From: Xenorhabdus sp. BG5
GTDB taxonomy: Bacteria > Pseudomonadota > Gammaproteobacteria > Enterobacterales > Enterobacteriaceae
Assembly: GCF_015163665.1 (NCBI RefSeq)
Contig: NZ_JADEUG010000010.1
Location: forward strand, 47,682-111,681
Length of the DNA: 64,000 nt
Direction of reading: 5' to 3'
Within the stretch, counting starts at the first letter, position 1. Each line of letters opens with the position of its first letter. Both the position numbers and the translations under genes were made by a program. Of the stretch, positions 51,472 to 61,390 are shown one piece after another. The notes under the pieces are model-generated. The model worked only from the letters and a program-made list of their open reading frames with translations. It was not told the origin of the DNA and did not search any database.

Positions 51472-52125
51472 CTCATTAAACATGTCGGTCAAGGGGAACA
51501 GGTAATTAATATATTGCAAGGTATTGAGTTGGTTGTCGAGCCAGCACAGACAATTGCATTAATTGGTGAATCAGGATCAGGTAAGTCAACACTTCTGGGC
51601 ATTATTGCCGGATTGGATGATGGCAGTGGAGGAGAAGTTCATCTATTGGGGCAAAATATCAGTCGCATGAATGAAGAGCAGCGCGCGCAGTTAAGGGCAG
51701 AAAATGTCGGTTTTGTTTTTCAGTCGTTTATGTTGATCCCCACCCTGAATGCATTGGAGAATGTCCAGCTTCCGGCACTATTGTGTGGTGAATCGGAAAC
51801 CCAAAGCCGTGAACAAGCCATTGAACTACTTGAACAGCTAGGGTTAGGAAAACGCCTGAAACACATGCCGGCTCAGCTTTCGGGGGGAGAACAACAGCGG
51901 GTGGCTTTGGCGCGGGCATTCTGTACTCGTCCTAAAATTCTGTTTGCTGATGAACCAACAGGTAACCTTGATCGCCAAACAGGAGATCGCATCGCTGATT
52001 TGCTGTTTTCCCTTAATCATGATTACGCCACCACCTTGATTTTAGTCACGCATGATAACCAATTGGCGGCGCGTTGCCAGCGTCGTTTACGTCTGGTAGA
52101 TGGCAAATTGCGGGAGGAAGCATGA
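51439..52125 (+). CDS. ybbA: ABC transporter ATP-binding protein YbbA
   Basis: YbbA is a 228-residue LolD/MacB-type ATPase with Walker [15 protein letters not shown], signature [15 protein letters not shown] and Walker [18 protein letters not shown] lies eight bases before the ATG. It is followed by the permease ybbP with a four-base ATGA overlap and is divergent from tesA with overlapping 5' ends. The substrate is unknown; the family often works on lipoproteins or signals. Confidence 0.94.
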   Translation: MAVESILEVHHLIKHVGQGEQVINILQGIELVVEPAQTIALIGESGSGKSTLLGIIAGLDDGSGGEVHLLGQNISRMNEEQRAQLRAENVGFVFQSFMLIPTLNALENVQLPALLCGESETQSREQAIELLEQLGLGKRLKHMPAQLSGGEQQRVALARAFCTRPKILFADEPTGNLDRQTGDRIADLLFSLNHDYATTLILVTHDNQLAARCQRRLRLVDGKLREEA

Positions 52126-54554
52126 TCTGGCGCTGGTTTTGGCGTGAATGGCGTACACCCTCTCTCCTGATTGTTTGGTTATCCCTGACCTTAGCGGTGG
52201 CCTGTGTACTGGCATTAGGGCGTATTAGTGATCGTATTGATCAAAGTGTGCATTATCAAAGCCGTGATTTTCTGGCGGGTGATTTGGTCTTAAGGGCTTC
52301 ATATCCCGTTGATGAAACCTGGTTGCAAAAGGCACAAGAACAGGGGTTGACATTAAGTCGCCAGATCTCATTTTCGACCATGACATATGCAGGAGATATT
52401 CCGCAACTGGCTCAGGTGAAAGCGGCAGATGCGCGTTATCCGCTGTATGGCGAACTGGAAACCAATCCGCATGGGTTAAAGCCGGAAAAAGGTTTTGTGT
52501 TGGTGGCACCACGATTGTTGACATTATTAGGTATCAAGGTTGGGGATAATATTGACGTGGGGGATACCACGTTGAAGATCCGTGGGGAATTGTTGCAAGA
52601 GCCTGACAGCGGTTTCAATCCTTTCCAGATTTCTCCCCGAATTTTAATCAATATTGATGATGCTCAGGCAACCGGGGCGATCCAACCCGGCAGCCGCTTG
52701 ACTTACCGTTATATGTTTGCGGGTTCTCCTGCCGCCATCCAATCATTCCAACAATTCGTTGAGCCACAACTAAAAGCCGATCAACGCTGGCTGACCTTGA
52801 AACAGGATAATGGTGTCATGGCACAATCTATTGAGCGTGCCCAGCAATTTTTACTGCTGTCAGCTTTGTTGACATTACTCCTGGCCGTAGCGGCAATGGC
52901 CGTTTCTATGGCACATTACTGCCGTAGCCGACATAACCTGATAGCTATCCTGAAAACATTAGGAGCAGGGCGCTGGGCCTTGCGTCAATGGATCATTGGA
53001 CAATGGCTGGTGATATTACTGGCCGCCATAGTGGCAGGCTCCATTCTGGGTTTGGCTTTTGAATCTGCATTGATTCGAATTTTGGCAGGCATGTTACCTA
53101 AGATGTTACCGGCTGCGGGAATGTGGCCGTGGTTATGGGCGATAGCTGCCCTGTTTGGGATTGCCGTGTTGGTGGGTATTCGCCCTTATCGTCAACTCAT
53201 GGCTACCCAGCCTTCACGGGTATTGAGAAGTGATGTAACGGCATCCATCTGGCCATTACGTTATTATTTACCTGCGGTGGCCTTCATCATAACGGGAGGA
53301 TTGGTGTTGCTGGCAGGCACTAAGCCGTTGTTATGGTCGCTGTTAGCGGGAGTGCCGATTGTTGCGTTGTTTTTGGCATTATTGGGATGGGGGGGATTAT
53401 GGTTACTGCGTCGTGTGACGTTCCGTCAATTAAGCCTGCGTCTGGCGGTGAATCGGTTACTGTGTCGGCCATTTCAGACCATGACCCAATTGGCGGCATT
53501 TTCCCTGTCATTCATGTTGTTGGCTTTGCTGATTATGGCAAGGGGCGATTTATTGAACCAGTGGCAGCAACAATTACCGCCGGACAGCCCTAATTATTTC
53601 CTGCTTAACATGACCCAACCACAATCTGTTCAAATTAATGACTTATTGGCTAAATACCAGGTAGAGCCAACGGATTTTTACCCCGTAGTGCTGGCGCGTC
53701 TGACCGAAGTGAACGGACAATCTGCGCTGGAATGGGCGGATGAAAAACATCCTAATAGTACTATTGTGCGTCGTGAGCTGAACTTAACATGGAAAGCAGA
53801 ACTGCCACCGTTTAATACCTTGATTGCGGGAACATGGCCGCCAAAAACGAACGAAGTTTCCATGGAGCAAAGTGTTGCTGAACGGTTGCAAATTAACCTA
53901 GGGGATAAGCTCACATTCACCGGAGATACACGAACGTTTCATACTACGGTAAGCAGCATTCGTAAAGTGGATTGGGAGAGCATAAATCCGAATTTCATTT
54001 TTATTTTCGCCAAAGAGACATTGGAAAATCAGCCCAGAATGTGGTTAACCAGTTTTCGTTATGAAGGAGATGGAAAACTATTAACGGAAATTAACCGCCA
54101 TTTCCCGACCGTTAGTCTGCTGGATATTGGTTCGATACTCAAACAAGCACAAGGTATTTTGCAGCAAGTTAGCAAGGCTTTGGAAATTATGGTTGTTTTG
54201 GTGATGATTTGTGGTGGATTGTTATTATTGGCACAAATTCAGGTCGGTATGAGCCAGCGGCAACTTGAATTGGTGGTATATCGCACATTAGGAGCGAGTA
54301 AAAAACTTTTGCGTCGTACATTATGGAGTGAATTTGCCCTGCTTGGTTTTATGGCTGGTTTAGCCGCGGCATTTGGTGCAGAAATTGCACTTTGGTTGTT
54401 ACAGACTCAGGTCTTTGATTTTCCGTGGCAGTCACAATGGCAGATGTGGTTTCTGCTCCCCATCATCAGTAGCTTACTGCTTTCACTATGCGGTGGCTGG
54501 TTAGGCGTCAGGTTATTACGGAGGCAAGGGCAATATCGGCGCTTGCCTGAATAA
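52122..54554 (+). CDS. ybbP: FtsX-like ABC transporter permease YbbP
   Basis: This 810-residue permease has an N-terminal membrane helix, a periplasmic domain, two FtsX/MacB-type membrane blocks (around residues 255-500 and 690-800) and a second periplasmic domain. The ATG at 52122 overlaps the ybbA stop (ATGA), and the resulting N-terminus [20 protein letters not shown] matches E. coli YbbP. Together with YbbA it forms a transporter of unknown substrate, possibly linked to TesA. Confidence 0.93.
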   Translation: MIWRWFWREWRTPSLLIVWLSLTLAVACVLALGRISDRIDQSVHYQSRDFLAGDLVLRASYPVDETWLQKAQEQGLTLSRQISFSTMTYAGDIPQLAQVKAADARYPLYGELETNPHGLKPEKGFVLVAPRLLTLLGIKVGDNIDVGDTTLKIRGELLQEPDSGFNPFQISPRILINIDDAQATGAIQPGSRLTYRYMFAGSPAAIQSFQQFVEPQLKADQRWLTLKQDNGVMAQSIERAQQFLLLSALLTLLLAVAAMAVSMAHYCRSRHNLIAILKTLGAGRWALRQWIIGQWLVILLAAIVAGSILGLAFESALIRILAGMLPKMLPAAGMWPWLWAIAALFGIAVLVGIRPYRQLMATQPSRVLRSDVTASIWPLRYYLPAVAFIITGGLVLLAGTKPLLWSLLAGVPIVALFLALLGWGGLWLLRRVTFRQLSLRLAVNRLLCRPFQTMTQLAAFSLSFMLLALLIMARGDLLNQWQQQLPPDSPNYFLLNMTQPQSVQINDLLAKYQVEPTDFYPVVLARLTEVNGQSALEWADEKHPNSTIVRRELNLTWKAELPPFNTLIAGTWPPKTNEVSMEQSVAERLQINLGDKLTFTGDTRTFHTTVSSIRKVDWESINPNFIFIFAKETLENQPRMWLTSFRYEGDGKLLTEINRHFPTVSLLDIGSILKQAQGILQQVSKALEIMVVLVMICGGLLLLAQIQVGMSQRQLELVVYRTLGASKKLLRRTLWSEFALLGFMAGLAAAFGAEIALWLLQTQVFDFPWQSQWQMWFLLPIISSLLLSLCGGWLGVRLLRRQGQYRRLPE

Positions 54555-54566
54555 TTCCCACCTCTT

Positions 54567-54600
54567 TGATAAACCTCGTTTAAATCAACGAGGTTTATCA
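54567..54600. terminator. Bidirectional terminator between ybbP and the RutA-like gene
   Basis: TGATAAACCTCGTT and AACGAGGTTTATCA form a perfect 14-base-pair stem with a six-base loop in a short convergent gap. It also marks the border between the conserved backbone and the accessory island. Confidence 0.75.
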
Positions 54601-54622
54601 GCGATCATTTGACCAGATATTA

Positions 54623-55678
54623 TCAGGCAAATTCTTCTCTTAACCTGGGCAGGATCCGATCGCCAAAAATCTTTAACCCTTTTATGTAATCGGGGAAAAT
54701 CAACATAACGCCATCCAACTCACAAGTATGCATTAAATCTGTTAATTGTTTGTAGCAGGTATCTGGCGTACCGATGGCAGTATGAGTCATAAAGGTGTTT
54801 TGGGAACGTTCTACCATCGCATTGCTTTTTCCATTCGTATCGACGCCAAAACTATGCATCATATTTTTGACGGCTTCCACATCCAAACCCTGACGATAGA
54901 ACTGAGCGAGGGTTTCAGCATAGGCATCTGTTTCAGCGCAAATAACGGTACACATGCAGAATGTTTTCGTTGTTGTGTTGTATTCAGCAGCAATACGCTT
55001 TGCGGTTAAACTGATATTGCGAGTTTCAGCCTCATCCTTGCCACCGATAAAACAGACATCAGTATGACGCACACTAAAATGTAGTCCTTGTTCAGACTGG
55101 CCGGCACAAACGAGATAAGGTCGGGGAAGGGAAAGGGGTTTAGGTTCAGAAACGCACTGTTTTAAATGAAAATAAGTACCTTCATGATTGACTTGTTTTT
55201 CACGCCAAAGTCGTTTAATCACTTGGGTCCACTCTTCCGCCATGGCATAGCGCTGATCATGATCCAGACTGTCATCCCATTCACCCATTTGTTCAAATTC
55301 ATCGCGGAATGAACCGGAAACAATATTCAGCCCCGCACGTCCTTGGCTAATATGATCCAGCGTAGCGATCATTTTGGCCGTAACCGCCGGATTATGCAGA
55401 CCGGCATGAACCGTGGCGATCAGCTTTGCACGGTGAGTCACTTCGGCAATGCCCGCCATCATGGTGATGGATTCAAGCGAACAACCCCAATGATCTGTTT
55501 CACCACCAAACCCACGCCATTTTCCCATGGACATAATGAAATCAAGGCCAATCTGATCGGCCAAAATAGCCGCTTCTCGATTTTGCTTATAAGACGCATC
55601 CAGGGGCGGCGTGTTTTTGGAGATGATCCATCCACCTTTAGCGATAGGCAGAAATACGCCGAACTCTTTCTTTGACAT
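54623..55678 (-). CDS. RutA-like flavin-dependent (LLM-class) monooxygenase
   Basis: This 351-residue protein is a luciferase-like TIM-barrel monooxygenase that uses reduced FMN. It is closer to RutA, which opens the uracil ring, than to SsuD: FIMSMGKWRGFGGETDHWG and CSLESITMMAGIAEVTHRAK align with RutA segments, as does YLVCAGQSEQGLHFS. No other rut gene (rutB, rutF) is present nearby, and no partner flavin reductase is seen. Start 55678 follows AAGGA. It is the last gene after an MFS transporter and a Tsx-like channel, suggesting uptake and oxidation of a nucleobase-like or other heterocyclic compound. The true substrate is unknown. Confidence 0.78.
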   Translation of the reverse strand: MSKKEFGVFLPIAKGGWIISKNTPPLDASYKQNREAAILADQIGLDFIMSMGKWRGFGGETDHWGCSLESITMMAGIAEVTHRAKLIATVHAGLHNPAVTAKMIATLDHISQGRAGLNIVSGSFRDEFEQMGEWDDSLDHDQRYAMAEEWTQVIKRLWREKQVNHEGTYFHLKQCVSEPKPLSLPRPYLVCAGQSEQGLHFSVRHTDVCFIGGKDEAETRNISLTAKRIAAEYNTTTKTFCMCTVICAETDAYAETLAQFYRQGLDVEAVKNMMHSFGVDTNGKSNAMVERSQNTFMTHTAIGTPDTCYKQLTDLMHTCELDGVMLIFPDYIKGLKIFGDRILPRLREEFA

Positions 55679-55720
55679 CACTATTTCCTTGTTTGTACGC
55701 TATTTCAGTTCATTTTTACC

Positions 55721-56998
55721 TTATTCAATAAATTGGGTGTTTTCAACCGCGTGTTTTCTCATTTTATGAGCAGGTGGTTTCATCATTAATGTTACGACAA
55801 GAACAACAAATACGGGAATAGCAATAATCAGGAATGCAGAGGTAAAACTGCCTGAATAATCTTTGATGGCACCCGCGAAAAAAGGCGCCAGACAAGCCAG
55901 GGTGGATATCAGGTTCATGATAGAAAACAGTTCCAGATAAGGCTTGCGGCCAAAATAGTTAGCCAGCAATACACTGGATGCAAGGAAGGTCATGCCGTAT
56001 CCCATTCCGATACACAGCGTGAACGCAATCAAGAACGGCCATGACGAGGCGATACTCAGTGCAATCAAACCAAAGATAATAATGGACAGGCTGATAATCA
56101 GTAACTTTTTCGGTTCTACCCACTCTCCAACGGCACCACCGGCTAAGCGGGAAAAGGCATTGATAAAAGCCATCGTGCTCAGTAACCCTACGGCGATAGC
56201 TTCGCTGAAACCATTTTCGATAATATGAGCAACAGCAAAACTGTTGACGGTAATGCCACACCATAAAAATGCGGTATAAGTTGCAGCAATCACATAGAAC
56301 TGCCACGTTCGCAGTGCTTGATGTGCAGTCCAACGTTGCTTGGTGCGATAAATACTGGGCGTATCCTGATTGTTATGTTTCTGGTTTACGGCCTTGGCGT
56401 GGGCGACTTCCCGTTTACCTTCCTGAAGAATAATAATCGTCAGGATAACGAAAATAGAGAGGAGAATGGCGGAAATCATCCAATGCATGCGCCATGTGCC
56501 CCAAACACGGGTTGCCAGAAAGTAGATCCACGGGCCAATTACCCCACCTAGTCCACCGATTGTGAAGTAGAAACCAAACGCAAGGGATTGTTTCTCATAG
56601 AGCCGGGAAATCACATAAGTGCCCGGCACTGTCGCCAGAAAAGTAAAACCGATACCAATTAAAGCCGTACCGATAAAATAGGATGAAATAGCATATGTGT
56701 GATAAAGGTTGTAGAAACCCGCCAGAAAAATCAACAGGCCGATAAACAGGGTAAAACGAACGCCAATTTTACGAATAAATACCGTTGGCAGAAAACTGGA
56801 TAGCCCGCAAGTCAGGCCAAGCAGTGAGAATCCTAATCCTGCATTTGTCCAACTCCAGCCCAGTTCATTAATCATACTTGGCAGGACAACGCCCAATGAC
56901 GTAAAGGTTGTTGCTGTGGATAAAAAATAGACCATGCCTAAAAGTATCAGCAAAAACCACTGATAAGTACGTCCGAATTTTTCGTGTTGAATGGACAT
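55721..56998 (-). CDS. Major facilitator superfamily transporter of the accessory island
   Basis: This 425-residue protein has twelve predicted membrane helices in two halves joined by a cytoplasmic loop near residues 200-230. The pattern resembles the oxalate/formate-antiporter and monocarboxylate group of MFS carriers. Start 56998 gives MSIQHEKFGRTYQWFLLILL and has TGGAG seven bases upstream; a longer frame has no ribosome site. It lies 42 bases upstream of the monooxygenase gene on the same strand, so it probably imports that enzyme's substrate. Confidence 0.82.
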   Translation of the reverse strand: MSIQHEKFGRTYQWFLLILLGMVYFLSTATTFTSLGVVLPSMINELGWSWTNAGLGFSLLGLTCGLSSFLPTVFIRKIGVRFTLFIGLLIFLAGFYNLYHTYAISSYFIGTALIGIGFTFLATVPGTYVISRLYEKQSLAFGFYFTIGGLGGVIGPWIYFLATRVWGTWRMHWMISAILLSIFVILTIIILQEGKREVAHAKAVNQKHNNQDTPSIYRTKQRWTAHQALRTWQFYVIAATYTAFLWCGITVNSFAVAHIIENGFSEAIAVGLLSTMAFINAFSRLAGGAVGEWVEPKKLLIISLSIIIFGLIALSIASSWPFLIAFTLCIGMGYGMTFLASSVLLANYFGRKPYLELFSIMNLISTLACLAPFFAGAIKDYSGSFTSAFLIIAIPVFVVLVVTLMMKPPAHKMRKHAVENTQFIE

Positions 56999-57052
56999 TG
57001 TGACTCCATCAAGGATATAAACGATTAAAAGCGGCACTATTTTATGTGTTTA

Positions 57053-57778
57053 TTAGAAAAAGCTGTATCGAATAAACACGCCATAGCTGAATTGATCCGT
57101 GCGAAAGCCAGGTGTATCTTTTATTTTGTATTTATTTCTGACAGGATTTACGACAACTCCAGTCCACAGATGACCAGCTTGATAGCCTAATTTTTTGCCT
57201 AAGTCATAATGCAATTCGGGTTTGAAATCGATCATTTCAGGGTAATCACCTAATCCCAGTGTATAATCGAAAGTACCTACAATGCGGAAATCGCCCAATT
57301 GATTCCTGAAAGGAATGCCGTAATCAATATGGATACGCTGATCGTTCCAGCTTCCCTTAGCATTATTTTCAAAATAAAAGATAGTGCGCAACCAACTGAA
57401 CCCGCCGACTTGCCAATCAAAGCTGATACCAGGGAAATAGTCGTATCTTACGTTTTTGGTTTTGGCTATCCATTGGGCAAACAGGACATCTTTTAATGGG
57501 CCATAGGACAGATCATACCCTGTGATTTTGCTGGCACTGAGCCTTGGCACAAACTTATAGTAATAGGTACTTTTATCGCCTTTGTAGTCCTGTTGCAGCG
57601 AATGTTGCCAAATACTGTAGACATACATATCGCCAATTTTGTAATCACCAAACGTTTCCACCATTGGGGAGACGGTTTTTTGAGGGGCAACCTTATTCTC
57701 AAATTGGAAGTAAAGGCTGGTATCAATTGATTGAAAATTGACAAAGTCACTTGCTTGGGCGTAATTGATGATGGATAA
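57053..57778 (-). pseudogene. Tsx-family outer-membrane nucleoside channel with disrupted 5' end
   Basis: The frame from 57778 down encodes a beta-barrel of the Tsx/OmpK channel family. FVPRLSASKITGYDLSYGPL aligns with E. coli Tsx, and the protein ends in the outer-membrane C-terminal Phe (FIRYSFF). Homology and a signal-cleavage-like sequence (LSIINYAQA before SDFVNFQS) extend upstream of the first ATG at 57664, but in-frame TAG codons lie at 57781-57779 and 57802-57800, and no start follows them. So the signal peptide is broken, or an indel moved the start to another frame. From ATG 57664 only a 203-residue product without signal could be made. Confidence 0.6.
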
Positions 57779-57887
57779 CTATCCATTCCAACACAACTTC
57801 TATGCTAACTGGTTGAAATACGTTCATTATATTCTTTTATATATTGGAGGATTTTAAGTAACATCATTTTATTTATAATTTCTTTAT

Positions 57888-58376
57888 TCAGTTAATTTCC
57901 ACGGTTAACTGTTGTTTGTGATGACCGGTTAGCCCATTTTGCTTACAAGCCTGTTCACTGCCGTCACAAATCAATTTAATTGGGAGGTTACATTCTTTAT
58001 ATTTTAAAAAATAGGTTCTCCAGACGTTATCTATATCATCATTATTATGGTCCATCATTATAATGCAACTGTTTGTATTATAACCTTGAGAATATTCAAC
58101 AGACCAATGAATAAATTTTGTTTCATCATGGCAACCGCTAAATATATTATTACTATCTTCTACATCAAAGGAGATATCTTTTTGGGGTTCTAATTCAATG
58201 GGAGACGGCCCAGAACTATACATACATCCTTGGTCAATACGTTTGAAAGTTACTTTGGCAGTGTTACTATTGTTTATGAAATGCATATTATAATATGCAG
58301 AAGAAAAAGCGTTGTTTGCAAAAAACATCATGATCAAATATAAACTATATTCTGTGTGTTTTTTAAGTAATTTCAT
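57888..58376 (-). CDS. Secreted cysteine-rich protein of unknown function
   Basis: I do not recognise this 162-residue protein. It starts at 58376 with GGAG nine bases upstream. The first 25 or so residues look like a signal peptide (KHTEYSLYLIMMFFANNAFS, then SA). The mature part has six Cys (in DQGCMYS, SGCHDE, NSCIIM, KECNLP, LICDGS, QACKQN), enough for three disulfides, and alternating polar and hydrophobic residues suggesting a beta-sandwich. Upstream and downstream DNA is strongly AT-rich. It lies in the accessory island between the Tsx-like gene and purK. A toxin, inhibitor or surface role is possible but unproven. Confidence 0.65.
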   Translation of the reverse strand: MKLLKKHTEYSLYLIMMFFANNAFSSAYYNMHFINNSNTAKVTFKRIDQGCMYSSGPSPIELEPQKDISFDVEDSNNIFSGCHDETKFIHWSVEYSQGYNTNSCIIMMDHNNDDIDNVWRTYFLKYKECNLPIKLICDGSEQACKQNGLTGHHKQQLTVEIN

Positions 58377-58831
58377 TTTATTTTTCTCCATATTAATAAT
58401 AACATGGGCTGCAAGGCTGAAAATTTTAAAATAGTTATATACTCCATGAATTTCAAAATAAATCGCAGACCATTTCGATGCAACTTGAAAGCCGACAGGG
58501 ATGTTCATATCCGGCATTTTTAAGTATAGCAGGGATAAATAAAGATAAAAGTTAATTTTGATTTTTTTAATTTAATGAATATAATGTTTATTTATTTTAT
58601 AATTTTTGTTTATTTTTTTTTGTTATACCTATCCTTTTATTTAATGATGGCTGATGTTATAAGTATATTATAAACAATATATTATGGAATAATTCAATGA
58701 GAAAATAACACTGCTATATTTAAATTAAATCGATATTCCGTATATTATTTAGGAATAAAAAGATCCATAGGCTTATGCCAATATTTTCAAAAACTCATTT
58801 TGATAGGGGTAAGCTCATATCATTCATGAAG
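58377..58831. other. AT-rich gap between the secreted-protein gene and purK, no gene seen
   Basis: About 450 bases of very AT-rich DNA hold no credible gene. The part next to 58376 must carry the promoter of the secreted-protein gene. Such composition is common at the edges of acquired DNA. Confidence 0.5.
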
Positions 58832-58866
58832 GGAAGTGGTAGCTTATTTTAATCATTACCACTTCC
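58832..58866 (-). terminator. Hairpin terminator after purK
   Basis: GGAAGTGGTA and TACCACTTCC form a perfect ten-base-pair stem with a 15-base loop, 12 bases beyond the purK stop. No clear T tract follows. Confidence 0.55.
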
Positions 58867-58878
58867 TAAGATAACAGA

Positions 58879-59952
58879 TTAACTTAATTTATCTTGTGCC
58901 CATTGAAGGCCGCTTTGATATTCTGTCGGCAATAGTGAGGCCAATGTTTGTAACGTCGCTTTCAATGTTCCCTTATCTGCATGGGTCACATTTAAGTGAC
59001 CTACTTTACGTGCAGGACGAACATCTTTTTCATACCAATGTAAACGAACCAGCGGCAAACTCAGCCATGCGGGATTTACTCTCGTGCCGATCAGATTGAT
59101 CATGACGGATGGCGCAAAGATTTCGGGTTTTGGCATAGGAAGATCCAAGATCGCCCGTAGGTGAAGCTCAAACTGGCTGATGGAAGCACCGTTTTGCGTC
59201 CAGTGACCGCTATTGTGAACCCGTGGAGCTAATTCATTGATCAACAAAGTATCGCCAACAATAAAACACTCCATCGCCATAACACCAACATAGTTCAGGT
59301 GATTCATGATGGTGGATAGCATCAGCTCTGCTTGCTGTTGAAACGGCTTATCGGCACTATTATCAGGTAAAGTAACACTGGTACGTAAGATTCCTTCCTG
59401 ATGCAAATTGTGAGTCAGTGTATAGAATACTGATTCACCTTTGGCATTACGGGCTCCCACCAGCGAGACTTCTCCCGAAAACGGAATACCCTGTTCTACA
59501 ATACATTCACCGTAAATTTCAGGTGGAAGTGTGGTTTCATCACCCGGCCGAATACGCCATTGACCACGCCCGTCATAGCCTCCAGTCCGTCGCTTAACAA
59601 TGATAAAATCCCCTAATTCCGCAAATAGTTGCGGCCATTGTTCGGAAGAGGAAAGTAGCCGCCACGGCGCGGTTGCCAGGCCCAACGTATCCATGAGCTG
59701 CTTTTGTTGCAAACGATCCGCTAGTTGCGGAAAAATATCGCGATTGATAAAAGCCTTATGATGAGCCAGTTCGCGGGTTAATGCGGTTTCGGGCCAACGC
59801 TCAATTTCTGCGGTGATCACGCTGCTTTGGTACGGCACGGCTTCCGGTTCGGCATCCAACCCAACAGGATAAACAGCGATCCCCAACGGTTCACCGGCTT
59901 GACGCAGCATTCTGCCTAACTGACCATTTCCCAATACACAAACGGGCTTCAT
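58879..59952 (-). CDS. purK: 5-(carboxyamino)imidazole ribonucleotide synthase PurK
   Basis: PurK carboxylates AIR with ATP and bicarbonate in purine synthesis. The 357-residue ATP-grasp protein starts [20 protein letters not shown] and contains [16 protein letters not shown] and [14 protein letters not shown]. It overlaps purE by four bases, forming the purEK operon. Confidence 0.97.
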   Translation of the reverse strand: MKPVCVLGNGQLGRMLRQAGEPLGIAVYPVGLDAEPEAVPYQSSVITAEIERWPETALTRELAHHKAFINRDIFPQLADRLQQKQLMDTLGLATAPWRLLSSSEQWPQLFAELGDFIIVKRRTGGYDGRGQWRIRPGDETTLPPEIYGECIVEQGIPFSGEVSLVGARNAKGESVFYTLTHNLHQEGILRTSVTLPDNSADKPFQQQAELMLSTIMNHLNYVGVMAMECFIVGDTLLINELAPRVHNSGHWTQNGASISQFELHLRAILDLPMPKPEIFAPSVMINLIGTRVNPAWLSLPLVRLHWYEKDVRPARKVGHLNVTHADKGTLKATLQTLASLLPTEYQSGLQWAQDKLS

Positions 59953-60515
59953 GCATCCTCCCGTGGATCTGGGTTATCCAAAACAGCCTGGGTCTGCTCA
60001 CTGCGCCAATCTGATAAACGTTGAAACAGTGCACTGTCATGCAACGCCAGCACCTGGGCCGCCAGCAATGCGGCATTTGCGGCACCTGCTTTGCCGATAG
60101 CCAGCGTACCAACAGGAATGCCCTTTGGCATTTGGACGATAGAATACAGGCTATCAACACCGCTAAGCGCAGCGCTTTGTACAGGCACCCCAAACACAGG
60201 CACTAAAGTTTTGGCTGCCAACATTCCTGGTAGATGTGCGGCCCCACCTGCACCCGCGATAATCACATCAAAACCGTTTTCTTTTGCTTGTTCTGCGAAA
60301 CGAAAAAGTTTATCTGGCGTTCGGTGTGCCGAAACAATTTCAACATGAAAAGGAATGGCGAGATCGGTCAGGATATCGGCTGCATGTTGCATGGTTGCCC
60401 AGTCACTTTTAGAACCCATGACAATGGCGATTTTGGCGTGGTTTTGGGGTTCTATTTCTGTTGGAAAAGTCATTGTAGGAGTAATAACAGTTGTGGGATC
60501 AGAGCTGGACGTCAT
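59949..60515 (-). CDS. purE: 5-(carboxyamino)imidazole ribonucleotide mutase PurE
   Basis: PurE converts N5-CAIR to CAIR. The conserved core [29 protein letters not shown] and [12 protein letters not shown] is intact. With the start at 60515 (AGGAG ten bases upstream) the 188-residue protein has an N-terminal extension of about 19 residues over E. coli PurE. A start at 60473 would give 174 residues but has no ribosome site. It is the first gene of purEK, behind a PurR box. Confidence 0.95.
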   Translation of the reverse strand: MTSSSDPTTVITPTMTFPTEIEPQNHAKIAIVMGSKSDWATMQHAADILTDLAIPFHVEIVSAHRTPDKLFRFAEQAKENGFDVIIAGAGGAAHLPGMLAAKTLVPVFGVPVQSAALSGVDSLYSIVQMPKGIPVGTLAIGKAGAANAALLAAQVLALHDSALFQRLSDWRSEQTQAVLDNPDPREDA

Positions 60516-60596
60516 AAATCAGATGCTCCTGTATTGGGTGTCTACCAGAACAAAGATGAAATTTCAGACGGCGGATCATATCACGCTAATTGCATA

Positions 60597-60612
60597 AGGA
60601 AAACGTTTGCGT
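60597..60612 (-). promoter_or_regulatory. PurR operator of purEK
   Basis: On the - strand ACGCAAACGTTTTCCT matches the 16-base PurR box and is almost the E. coli purE operator. It lies about 80 bases before the purE start. Confidence 0.88.
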
Positions 60613-60650
60613 CGTTTGATTTATCGATTTTTACAAAATAAGCGAGGCGC

Positions 60651-61373
60651 TTAGAAGGGAAAGGATATCAATTCAATCGCTGCTTCTGTGACTTTAAACA
60701 TCGAACCTTGCTCATGCCATGCTCCTAATACACCGCGATGCACGGTCTTATCGCCAATCTGAATATCGTGTATTGCCGGGCGGTGAGTGTGCCCGTGAAT
60801 GATCCAATCTGCCTGATATTTTTTAAAGTGCTCGATAACCGCCTCTTGGTTGACATCCATAATAGATGCGGATTTTTGGCGGTTGGCATAGTGGCTACCC
60901 GCTCGCATTTTGGCTGCAATTTTCAAACGGATAAATAAAGGAAGAAGCAGAAACAACCGTTGTATCCACGAAGTATGTACTCGCTTACGGTACTGCTGAT
61001 AGTTGATATCATCGGTGCATAGCGTATCGCCATGCAAAATCAGAATACGTTTACCATGCAACTCCAGTACTTCTTCCTGTGGAAGCAGAATCAAGCCGCT
61101 CTCTCTGGCAAAACGGGAGCCGAGCAAGAAATCACGATTGCCATGAATGAAATAACAGGGAATACCTTGTTGTTTTAGTTCATTAAGGGCCTGGGCGATT
61201 TTAGTATGCAATGGGTTGGGATCATCATCACCAATCCAGTAATCAAAAAAATCACCGAGAATATAAAGACTTTCAGCGTGGATTGCATCCTCACGTAAAA
61301 AACGCAGAAAACCGGCAGTAATTGCCGGCTCTTGTTCACTGAGATGCAAATCTGCAATAAACAGTGTACTCAT
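60651..61373 (-). CDS. lpxH: UDP-2,3-diacylglucosamine diphosphatase LpxH
   Basis: LpxH makes lipid X from UDP-2,3-diacylglucosamine in lipid A synthesis at the inner membrane. The 240-residue calcineurin-like phosphoesterase has the metal motifs [31 protein letters not shown] and IHGHTHRPA. It lies 18 bases downstream of ppiB on the same strand, as in E. coli. Confidence 0.97.
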   Translation of the reverse strand: MSTLFIADLHLSEQEPAITAGFLRFLREDAIHAESLYILGDFFDYWIGDDDPNPLHTKIAQALNELKQQGIPCYFIHGNRDFLLGSRFARESGLILLPQEEVLELHGKRILILHGDTLCTDDINYQQYRKRVHTSWIQRLFLLLPLFIRLKIAAKMRAGSHYANRQKSASIMDVNQEAVIEHFKKYQADWIIHGHTHRPAIHDIQIGDKTVHRGVLGAWHEQGSMFKVTEAAIELISFPF

Positions 61374-61390
61374 GTAGCGTCTAACAGTAA

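Noticed and set aside
57493..57786. A 97-codon frame on the - strand overlapping the Tsx-like gene
   Set aside because: It is in another frame, its composition is not protein-like, and the overlapping frame aligns with the Tsx family.
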